From the NCBI RefSeq assembly GCF_000711885.1, contig NZ_JONK01000006.1, positions 186,001 through 250,000 of the forward strand: a stretch of 64,000 nucleotides of DNA, in the 5' to 3' direction. The notes beneath the pieces were generated by a model that saw only the letters and a program-made list of their open reading frames with translations, was not told where the DNA came from and did not search any database. The translations under genes and the position numbers were made by a program. This DNA comes from Chromobacterium haemolyticum DSM 19808 (GTDB taxonomy: Bacteria > Pseudomonadota > Gammaproteobacteria > Burkholderiales > Chromobacteriaceae). Below are positions 25,973 through 33,527 of this stretch, one piece after another; the first letter of the stretch is position 1, and each line of letters starts with the position of its first letter.

Positions 25973-27310
25973 ATGAACGACATCCTGATCCGCAACGCCC
26001 GCCTGGTCAGCGACGGCCGCGAGTGGGAAGCCGACCTGCGCGTCGGCAACGGCCGCATCCGCCTCATAGGCGCCAGCCTGCCCGGCCGCCCCGGCGACAT
26101 CGATATCGACGCCGCCGGCCAATGGCTGTTGCCCGGCATGATCGACGACCAAGTCCACTTCCGCGAACCCGGCGCGCCGCACAAGGGCAGCATCGCCAGC
26201 GAATCCCGCGCCGCGGTGGCCGGCGGCGTCACCAGCTTCATGGACATGCCCAACACCCGGCCGGCCACCACCTGCCTGGAGGCGCTGACGGACAAGGAAA
26301 GCCGCGCCGCCGCCAACTCGGTGGCCAATTACGGCTTCCATCTAGGCGCCACCCGCCACAATCTGGACCTGATCGCCGCGCTGCCGCCCAACCGCGCCGC
26401 CGGCGTCAAAGTGTTCATGGGCGCGAGCACCGGCGACCTGCTGCTGGACGACCCGGCCGCGCTGGAACGGCTGTTCGCCTCTTGCCCGCTGCCCATCCTC
26501 ACCCACTGCGAACACACACCGCGCATCCGCGAGCGCGAAGCCGCCTGGCGGCTGCGCTTCGGCGACGATATCCCGCCGGACCAACACCCGCTGATCCGCG
26601 ACGCCGAAGCCTGCTACCAATCCAGCCGGCTGGCGGTGGACCTGGCGCGGCGTCACGGCAGCCAGCTGCACGTGCTGCACCTGAGCAGCGCGCGCGAACT
26701 GGAGTTGTTCCAGCCTGGCCCCATCACCGGCAAGCGTATCACCGCCGAGGCCTGCGTCCACCACCTGCTGCTGGACGACGGCGACTACGCCCGCCTGGGC
26801 CACCTGATCAAATGCAATCCGGCGATCAAAAGCCGCGCCGACCGCGACGCGCTACGCCAGGCGCTGCGCGACGGCCGCATCGATCTGATCGGCACCGACC
26901 ACGCGCCGCACGCCTGGGAGGAAAAACAGCAGCCCTACTCGCAGGCCCCGGCCGGACTGCCGCTGGTCCAGCACGCGCTGCCGGCGCTGCTGGAACTGGT
27001 GGCCGACGGCGAACTGACGCTGCCGCAATTGGTGGACAAGACCAGCCACGCGGTGGCCACGCGCTTCGCCATCGCCGAGCGCGGCTATCTGCGCGAAGGC
27101 TATTGGGCCGATCTGACGCTGGTGGCGCGCCTGCCCGCGCCGCGCCCGGTGTGCCGCGACGCCCTGCTGGCCCATTGCGGCTGGACCCCGTTCCCGCATC
27201 TGGCCTTCCGCCACGCGGTCAGCGCCACCATCGTCTCCGGCCAGTTGGCCTGGTTCCAGGGCCGCATCCAGCCGGACTGCCAGGGCCTGCCGCTGCGGTT
27301 TATGCGTTGA
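25973..27310 (+). CDS. PyrC2-type dihydroorotase paralogue
   Basis: A 445-residue amidohydrolase related to dihydroorotase, which cyclises carbamoyl-aspartate in pyrimidine synthesis. The first metal motif reads GMIDDQVHFREPG, so the usual H-x-H is Q-x-H. Other sites are kept: GVKVFMGASTG (the lysine normally carboxylated), THCEHT, LHVLHLSSA and the catalytic Asp in GTDHAPH. I recall the Q-x-H form from the PyrC2 clade found in Zur regulons. It fits a backup enzyme with altered metal need, but activity is not shown by sequence alone. It is the last gene of the Zur-headed operon. Confidence 0.82.
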   Translation: MNDILIRNARLVSDGREWEADLRVGNGRIRLIGASLPGRPGDIDIDAAGQWLLPGMIDDQVHFREPGAPHKGSIASESRAAVAGGVTSFMDMPNTRPATTCLEALTDKESRAAANSVANYGFHLGATRHNLDLIAALPPNRAAGVKVFMGASTGDLLLDDPAALERLFASCPLPILTHCEHTPRIREREAAWRLRFGDDIPPDQHPLIRDAEACYQSSRLAVDLARRHGSQLHVLHLSSARELELFQPGPITGKRITAEACVHHLLLDDGDYARLGHLIKCNPAIKSRADRDALRQALRDGRIDLIGTDHAPHAWEEKQQPYSQAPAGLPLVQHALPALLELVADGELTLPQLVDKTSHAVATRFAIAERGYLREGYWADLTLVARLPAPRPVCRDALLAHCGWTPFPHLAFRHAVSATIVSGQLAWFQGRIQPDCQGLPLRFMR

Positions 27311-27350
27311 GGGCCGGTCGCGATCTTTACACACAGGGATCATTGCTTGG

Positions 27351-27379
27351 AGCCGCTAACAAAAGCTCGCAGAGAACCA
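27351..27379 (+). repeat. Family B fragment (one end only)
   Basis: AGCCGCTAACAAAAGCTCGC followed by AGAGAACC matches the left end of the family B copy at 61760. No right end follows. Confidence 0.55.
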
Positions 27380-27407
27380 TTGAATCCGCTTCGCGGATAA
27401 TGGTTTT
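27375..27407 (+). terminator. Probable terminator of the Zur operon
   Basis: AACCATT (27375-27381) pairs with AATGGTT (27399-27405) and ATCCGC (27384-27389) with GCGGAT (27393-27398), around a 3-base loop, followed by TTTTGATT. Confidence 0.6.
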
Positions 27408-27745
27408 GATTGCCGGAGCGGCATCTTGGAACCGGCCGCCCACGAAGAGGCTCCCCGCCGGCACCGGCCATTTACACGTGCGTCAACGCAGCGGCATGCA
27501 GGCGGAAATGGTTGGCGTGCTGGCGGCGCATTACCTCAGCCAAGACGGTTCAATTGAAACCGCATCGCCATTCCATTTCCCACCCCTACCCCAATAAAAC
27601 CCGCTGCCAATAAAATGCCATAAACATTTAAATACCCACCCATCACGCCAATAGAAACAACCATAAAGTTCTTACAAAACCATCTTTATTTAATACTTTC
27701 CTAAATATAAATTTAACAATCAAAATCAATGACATATGGCTGTGA

Positions 27746-27793
27746 GTATTTACAATTGACCTCAAAAAACAAACACCGAGATACTGTAAATAC
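27746..27793 (+). promoter_or_regulatory. Candidate toxin promoter framed by an inverted repeat
   Basis: GTATTTACA (27746-27754) and its perfect reverse complement TGTAAATAC (27785-27793) enclose TTGACC (27756-27761), an 18-bp spacer and GATACT (27780-27785). An operator that straddles the promoter would allow repression by one dimeric regulator. The regulator is not identified. Confidence 0.5.
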
Positions 27794-27801
27794 AAAATTT
27801 A

Positions 27802-27819
27802 ATCATTTACAAAAATGAT
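27802..27819 (+). repeat. Second inverted repeat in the toxin leader
   Basis: ATCATTT (27802-27808), ACAA and AAATGAT (27813-27819) lie between the promoter and the start codon. It could be an operator or an mRNA hairpin. Confidence 0.45.
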
Positions 27820-27865
27820 CATAACAATGGCTCGCTCGCTTCATTCCATCACTTAGGAGCGCCAT

Positions 27866-29854
27866 ATGCGATTGTATAAAAGCCTTGCCCTTGCCGCGGG
27901 CCTGATTCCCTTATTGTCCGCGTGCGAAACCGACGAAGCCAGCCCCTTTGCCGCCGGAACGGCTCAGACCGCCAGCTTCAAGCAGGCCGCCAGTTCCGTC
28001 ATCAAAACCGATTTCGAAATCTTCAAGCAATGCGCGGACAACTGCATTCTCTCGCCGGCTGAACCAGGCAAATTCATCAGTACCTCGCTGCCGCTGCAAA
28101 TCACCCCGTAGCCGGACGAAGGCGTGCTGTACTACTCGATGTTCGTGCAAGACCGCTTCGCCGCCGCCGCCAACAACAGCGCCACCATCAAGATCGACGA
28201 ATTCGCCAAGGTCCGGATCAACGACGGCCAGGATACCGGCCACGCGCCGGGCACTTTGACCATCGAACTGGCCACCCCGGACGGCAAGGTCAAAAAATTC
28301 ACGCATAAGCGCCGTACCGAATGGTTCACGCTGAATTGGGTGGTCCCCATCGGCAAAGACGCGCCCACCAGCATCAAGCTGTTCATCATGGACATGGACA
28401 GCAATAAGAAGATCGTCGATCACTCGCCGCTGTACAGCGTGGACCTGGACGACGCCGCGCTGGCGCGATGGCCGGACAAGGCCAAGCTGGCGTTCAGCTC
28501 CGCCAATCCAAGGAACGACATCATCCTGTCTTGGCCAGGGGTGGGTTACACCGCCGCGCCCACGCAGCACAACCGCCAAAAGCGCTGGAGCGAATGGCAT
28601 AGCGGCATCCTGCTGTGCTGGCTGGACCCGCTGGACGCCATCTACAACTATGTCACCCAAAACCGCTGCCAGTTGAACAAGACCTGGGAAGGCAAGCTGT
28701 ACCAGGTAGTCGCCGGCAAGCCGCAGATCAATGAATTCAAACCGCTGGCCAAAGCGCCCATCCAGCACCGGGTGCACTTCAGCAAGGAAAACGCCTTGGG
28801 TGCGCTGTCCGCCCACCGCGTCTGCGGCATTCCGCTGGAATCCCTGGCCCGCAGCCGCCAGCCCAGGGGATGGGAAGAGCTGTCCGCATGCGGCTTCCGG
28901 GTGGAAAACATCGTCGGGCTATACATCGCCACCCGGCTGTCCTTCGATCGTTTCCGTCAGGTGGTCGATGACTTGATCCATTCCCGCCCGGTCAGCGGCG
29001 CGCAAGATCCGGAGGCGCTGGAGCAATTGGGCACCGCGGTGCGCGAAACGCCGGAACTGGCCCGTGAAGGCCTCGCCGAGGCGGAGGCTCGTTTGAACGC
29101 CTATCGCGCCAACCACGCCGGCGCCAGCGCCGACGACGCGCAAAGAGCGGATGTGCTGTCGCTGACTTGCCCGGCCGACAGCGAGCCTTGCGCCGCCGAC
29201 AACGCCGACGGCGCTCACGTCAACCGCGAGTACCACCCCGGCTCAAGCTTCTTCGCGCCGGGCGAGCCGGTGGAATTCCTCGCCAACGGCACCACCGGCA
29301 ACTGGAGCCAGGAGCGCCTGCAAGCCACCCATCAGCGGCTGCTGGACCAGGGCTATGTCTTCGCCGGCTATCACGGCGGCTCCCGCGCCGCCGCCACAAG
29401 CATCGTCACCGGCGGCATCACCCGCCGCACCCAGGATCTGCAGCCGATCTGGCGCGGCCTCTACATCGCCGGAGATCCGAACGTCGCCTACGGCTACGCG
29501 CTGGACAACGACTCCGGCGCCACCGGCATCATGATGCGCGTCTACGTGCCCAGAACCGCCCTCTCCCGCCTGTTCCGCACCAGCCAGCCACTCAGCGACG
29601 AGACCGCGGCGCTGAGGGAGATCAGCCGCTTGCTCGGCCGCAACGTCACCTTGAATAGCCTATTGGGTTATGAGTCGATCACTGGGCCGCAAGACCCCGG
29701 CGAGGCGGATGAAACCATTCTGGGCTGGGATCTGGCGGAACACGCGGTGGCGATTCCGTCGATGATTCAGGGCAACAACAGCGTGCGGCCCATCAATGTG
29801 CCGGACTACGAGAAGAAGATCAGCGCTCTGCCCGACTACGTCACCAAGCGCTGA
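27866..29854 (+). pseudogene. Exotoxin A/cholix-like ADP-ribosyltransferase toxin, interrupted by in-frame TAG at codon 82
   Basis: 662 codons if the TAG at 28109-28111 is read through; Pseudomonas exotoxin A has 638. Homology covers all domains. Residues 1-20 are a lipoprotein-type signal (LLSAC, C20). The receptor-binding domain I follows (VLYYSMFV, NWVVPIG, RWSEWHSG, LDPLDAIYNYV). The furin loop RSRQPR|GW has its cut at R334, flanked by C320 and C342, the same 22-residue spacing as C265-C287 of exotoxin A. The catalytic domain has H503 in GYHGG, IWRGLYIAGDP, AYGYA and E616 in ETILGW, and H503 to E616 is 113 residues, as for H440 to E553. Members ADP-ribosylate diphthamide on eukaryotic EF-2. 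The protein ends ALPDYVTKR, without an REDLK/KDEL-type tail. AGGAG precedes ATG 27866. GTG 28124 could restart translation but would lack the signal. Confidence 0.88.
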
Positions 29855-29893
29855 CATCCCCAGGCCCAGGGAAAGCGCCCTCCGGCTTTCTCA

Positions 29894-29941
29894 GGGCCTG
29901 TTCAAAGTCTCGTTCTTGCTCGCAAGAACCTAAACAGACTC
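29894..29941 (+). repeat. Family A element, internally deleted (48 bp), TCA target duplication
   Basis: It begins GGGCCTGTTCAAAGTCT and ends AACAGACTC, flanked by TCA at 29891-29893 and 29942-29944. It lies just after the toxin gene. Confidence 0.6.
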
Positions 29942-29956
29942 TCACGGCCCTGGCGT

Positions 29957-29984
29957 AAAAAAGGCCCGCTGTTTCCAGCGGGCC
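29957..29984 (-). terminator. Terminator of the btsT/cstA gene
   Basis: On the minus strand a 9-bp perfect stem (29984-29976 with 29971-29963), a 4-base loop and six T residues follow about 30 bp after the stop at 30014. Confidence 0.9.
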
Positions 29985-30013
29985 AAGTCTTACCCCAATT
30001 TTGATCAAGCGGC

Positions 30014-31822
30014 TCAAGCCTCCGTGGCGGCCAGTTCGCGCCGCGCGTCCGGCGCCGGCCGCGCAAGCAGCTCCATCCACTTGCGGCAGGCGGAAAGCAG
30101 AATCACCAGGCCCAGCGCCAGCATGGCGATGGAGATGGCGGCGTTGAACAGGTTGTAGCCCTTGGCCGCCGGGTTCAGATAAACATGCTTGATCATCCAG
30201 TAGCCGGCGTAATTGACGGTAACGTAGAGATAAGCCAACGGCACCAGGCAGGTCATCATATAAGCGCGCTTGTGCGACAGCCGCAGGATGATGGTGGCGC
30301 CGATGATCAGGCCGATGGACGCCATCAGCTGATTGGACACGCCAAACAAGGCCCACACCGAATTAATATCGCCGGAGTTCAGCAGATAGCCCCACAGCAA
30401 GCAGGCCACCACCGACGCACCGATGGCGCCGGGCATCCAGTCGGTGCGCTTGAGCGGCGCCCAGGCGTCGCCAACGAAATCCTGGATCAGATAGCGGGCG
30501 ACACGGGTACCGGAATCAATGGCGGTGAGGATGAACACCGCTTCGAACATCACCATGAACTGGAAGAAATAGGACGCCAGATTATGGAACCAGGGGATGC
30601 GGGTAAAGATGTCCGCCATGCCCACCGCCAGCGTCACCGCCCCGCCGGTGCGGCCGTACAGGTCCAGGCCGATTTCCTGGGACAGCTGCGGCAGGTTCAC
30701 CACCTGCATGCCCAGCTTGGCGAAGACATCCGGCGCGGAGTTGATGGCGAAGTAATCCGCAGGATGCAGCGCGGTGGCGGCAATCAGCGCCATCACCCCC
30801 ACCACGCATTCGGCCAGCATCGCGCCAAAGCCCACCGGCAGGATGTCGCTCCAACGGTCTATCTGCTTGGGCGTGGTGCCGGAGCCGATGAAGGCGTGGA
30901 AGCCGGAAATGGCGCCGCAGGCGATGGTGATGGAGATGAACGGCCATACCGGGCCGGCCAGCACCGGGCCGCCGCCGTGGATGAACTGGGTGACGGCGGG
31001 GAACTGGATTTGCGGGTTGATGAACACCACGCCCACCACCAACAGACCAAACACGCCTATCTTCATGAAACTGGACAGGCAAGCGCGCGGGGTCAGCAGC
31101 ATCCACACCGGCAGCGCGGTGGCGAAGAAGGCATAGATGGGCAGCAGCAGGGACACGGTGGACGCCTTCAGCGTCAGCAGCTCGCCCAGCGCGGTGCCCT
31201 GGATGTAAGGGCCGGCGAACACACAGGCCATGATGGCGGCGACGCCGACATAGCTGGCGTTTTTCATGTTGCCGGTGACGCGCTCCCACAGGCCGACGGC
31301 GATGGCGATGGGAATGGTCATGCTCACCGCGAACGCACCCCAGGGATTGCGCTCCAGCGCATGCACCACCACCATGGACAGGCCGGCCATGGTGATGGTG
31401 ATGATGAACAGCATGGCCAGGCCGGTGCACCAGCCGGCCCAGGGGCCCAGTTCGGTCTTGGCCACTTCCGACAGCGATTTGCCGTGATGCTTCATCGAGG
31501 CGAACAACACCACGGTGTCGTGCACCGCGCCGCCGATCACACAGCCTATCAACAACCACAACATGCTGGGCAGATAGCCGTACTGGGCGGCCAGCACCGG
31601 CCCCACCAGCGGGCCAGCCGCCGCGATGGCGGCGAAGTGGCCGCCAAACGCCACCCACTTGCTGGTGGGCACATAGTCCTTGCCGTCCTGTAATTCATGC
31701 GCCGGGGTCACGGCGCTATCATCGACACCCAACACCTTGCGCGTGAAGAATACCCCGTACAGGCGGTAGCAGATGGCAAGTATGCAAAGAGTGGCGATCA
31801 CGAAGGTCAATGCGTGATCCAT
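30014..31822 (-). CDS. CstA/BtsT-family pyruvate (or peptide) transporter
   Basis: A 602-residue inner-membrane protein with many hydrophobic helices. Signatures of the CstA family are WVAFGGHFAAIAAAGPLVGP (about residues 54-73), ISGFHAFIGSGTTPKQI and the C-terminal CstA_5TM part. E. coli BtsT (YjiY) takes up pyruvate with protons and CstA has been linked to peptides and pyruvate. The BtsR/BtsS pair encoded just upstream is the regulator of btsT in E. coli, which makes pyruvate the likely substrate here. GGAG lies 9 bases before ATG 31822; an upstream in-frame start has no ribosome site. A terminator lies at 29957-29984. Confidence 0.88.
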   Translation of the reverse strand: MDHALTFVIATLCILAICYRLYGVFFTRKVLGVDDSAVTPAHELQDGKDYVPTSKWVAFGGHFAAIAAAGPLVGPVLAAQYGYLPSMLWLLIGCVIGGAVHDTVVLFASMKHHGKSLSEVAKTELGPWAGWCTGLAMLFIITITMAGLSMVVVHALERNPWGAFAVSMTIPIAIAVGLWERVTGNMKNASYVGVAAIMACVFAGPYIQGTALGELLTLKASTVSLLLPIYAFFATALPVWMLLTPRACLSSFMKIGVFGLLVVGVVFINPQIQFPAVTQFIHGGGPVLAGPVWPFISITIACGAISGFHAFIGSGTTPKQIDRWSDILPVGFGAMLAECVVGVMALIAATALHPADYFAINSAPDVFAKLGMQVVNLPQLSQEIGLDLYGRTGGAVTLAVGMADIFTRIPWFHNLASYFFQFMVMFEAVFILTAIDSGTRVARYLIQDFVGDAWAPLKRTDWMPGAIGASVVACLLWGYLLNSGDINSVWALFGVSNQLMASIGLIIGATIILRLSHKRAYMMTCLVPLAYLYVTVNYAGYWMIKHVYLNPAAKGYNLFNAAISIAMLALGLVILLSACRKWMELLARPAPDARRELAATEA

Positions 31823-31945
31823 TTTTGTCAGCTCCGGTGATAGTCTCACTCGGAACTTACGCGCGGGCGCGGCCTCCGTGGGGCGAAAACCGGCTCAGCG
31901 GCAGCATGGCGCTGCCAGCGGCGGCCAGAGCGGAGCGAACGGCGC

Positions 31946-32722
31946 TCAGGGCTGCCAGTCCTGATAAGGCTTATGCACCTTAACGTAGGCTTTCTGCAGT
32001 TCTCCGCTGACGCGCGCGGAGCGTATGGCCCGATTCAGCGCTTGGTGGACAAAATCGCCACGGCGGTTGCAGTTGAGAAACAGCACATCCGGGTAGTCGT
32101 CGAAGCGGGCGCGATGGATATTGCTCAGTTTGAACTTGCGCACCAGATAATCCGCCTCCTCTTGCGCCCACAACACCCCGTCCACCCGGCCCAGGTTCAG
32201 CTTTTTCAGCGACAGTTCCAGGTTGACCACGCTCTTGCTGGGGAAGCCCCAGTTCACCGGCGGCGCTTCAATGTCGTACTTGGCCAGATTGGCCATGCGC
32301 AGCACGTCCTCCCTGTCCAATGGTTTGTTCTTGTGGGTGTAAAGCACGAAAGTGACCTTGCCCAGCATCTCCTTGGTGAACTGGTAGGGCGTGGCGTCGT
32401 CGGCGCCTTCGCGCAGCTTCATGATGGGAAAGCGGAAGTCCGCGTTCTTGTCGCTGGTATCCATGTACACGCGCTTGACCGGTTCGATGCTGAAGCTGAT
32501 CTTGCCTTCCTTGTAATGTCTGGCCACCACATTCAAGAGTTCGGCGAACGGACTGGTCTGATTGTTTTCCAACAATTGCGGCAGAAAGACGGCAATGCCG
32601 TGCAAATCCGGCCGGGTGACGTCCGGCGAACTGTCCTGCGTCGCCGTGCCGTTGCAGGCCAGGAGCACGCCGGGCGCGCAGCCCAGCGCCCAAGCCGCGC
32701 ATAGCAGTAATTGTTTTGCCAT
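31946..32722 (-). CDS. Orphan periplasmic solute-binding protein (SBP_bac_3-like)
   Basis: A 258-residue exported protein. The signal region MAKQLLLCAAWALGC...LLAC ends in a lipobox-like LLAC (Cys about 28). The rest fits the type II periplasmic binding fold of amino-acid ABC systems, with the late segments VDGVLWAQEEADYLVRKF and SARVSGELQKAYVKV typical of this family. GGGGGA lies upstream of ATG 32722. There is no permease or ATPase next to it. It sits between the pyruvate transporter and btsR on the same strand, so it may be an accessory sensor or scavenger for that system. The ligand is unknown. Confidence 0.7.
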   Translation of the reverse strand: MAKQLLLCAAWALGCAPGVLLACNGTATQDSSPDVTRPDLHGIAVFLPQLLENNQTSPFAELLNVVARHYKEGKISFSIEPVKRVYMDTSDKNADFRFPIMKLREGADDATPYQFTKEMLGKVTFVLYTHKNKPLDREDVLRMANLAKYDIEAPPVNWGFPSKSVVNLELSLKKLNLGRVDGVLWAQEEADYLVRKFKLSNIHRARFDDYPDVLFLNCNRRGDFVHQALNRAIRSARVSGELQKAYVKVHKPYQDWQP

Positions 32723-32792
32723 CGAATGTTCCCCCTGGACTGAGGTGTAGCACACCCGCGGCGGCTGCGCGGCGCATTCGGACGGGTGGACG

Positions 32793-33527
32793 CTAGCTCG
32801 CGATACCCAATGCGTCCTTCAAGGGTTTCAGATAACGGCGGCTGACCGGCAAGCTGTGGCCGTCCAGCGTGCAGGCGGTGGCCACGCCGTTGTCGCCAAA
32901 CAGGATTTCCCGGATCGCGGACAAACGCACCAGGTATTGCCGGTGACAGCGAAACAAATCCGTGCGCTCTTCCAGCGTGCGCAGCGTCAGCTCGGTAAAG
33001 CGTTCCACACCGGCGGCGTCCACCACGTACACGCCGCTGAGCCGTGAACAGACATAGGCCACCTCTTCCAGCCGGCACAGCACAATGCGGTTGACGCCCT
33101 GGCAGGGAATCAGGCTTAACGGCGCCAAGCCGCATACCGCCGCCGGCGGCGGCGCGGCGCGCTGGCGCAGCCGCGCCAGAGTCTTGGCCAGCCGCGCCGG
33201 GTCCACCGGCTTGAGCAGGTAATCGCAGGCGTGTTCCTCGAAAGCCTGCAGCGCGTAGGCGTCGTAGGCGGTGACGAACACCACTTGCGGCATGGACTCC
33301 GGGTCCAGCATCGCCAGCATTTCCAGGCCGCTGATGCGCGGCATCTGGATATCCAGAAACACCACGTCCGGCTTGCGGCGATGGATGAAGGCAATGGCCT
33401 CCACCGCGTTGCCGCACTCGCCGACGATGTCCAGGCCGCCGGCGGCTTGCAGCCGCTGACGCAACTCATCGCGCGCCAGCGGTTCGTCGTCCACCAGCAG
33501 CGCGCTGGGCAGGCCGGCCGCGCTCAT
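32793..33527 (-). CDS. btsR: BtsR-type LytTR response regulator
   Basis: A 244-residue regulator. The receiver domain has the acidic pair in LLVDDEPLARDELRQ, phospho-acceptor D in VVFLDIQMPRISG (about residue 55) and K in YLLKPVD. The C-terminal LytTR DNA-binding domain (about residues 140-240) includes TDLFRCHRQYLVRLSAI and LPVSRRYLKPLK. LytTR regulators of this type pair with LytS/BtsS kinases, and E. coli BtsR activates btsT. The start at 33527 overlaps the kinase stop (ATGA). A longer in-frame start lies inside the kinase gene and is rejected. Confidence 0.9.
   Translation of the reverse strand: MSAAGLPSALLVDDEPLARDELRQRLQAAGGLDIVGECGNAVEAIAFIHRRKPDVVFLDIQMPRISGLEMLAMLDPESMPQVVFVTAYDAYALQAFEEHACDYLLKPVDPARLAKTLARLRQRAAPPPAAVCGLAPLSLIPCQGVNRIVLCRLEEVAYVCSRLSGVYVVDAAGVERFTELTLRTLEERTDLFRCHRQYLVRLSAIREILFGDNGVATACTLDGHSLPVSRRYLKPLKDALGIAS

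Larger units (their letters stand above)
27311..27865. other. 555-bp intergenic region before the exotoxin-like gene
   Basis: The first half has ordinary GC, a family B fragment (27351-27379) and a terminator (27375-27407). The second half (about 27600-27840) is extremely AT-rich; the row 27661-27720 has 12 G/C in 60. The AT-rich part carries the toxin promoter and two inverted repeats. Confidence 0.7.

Noticed and set aside
25355-26341. Minus-strand frame of 328 codons opposite the gamma-CA and pyrC2 genes
   Set aside because: It is a composition shadow of two well-supported enzymes.
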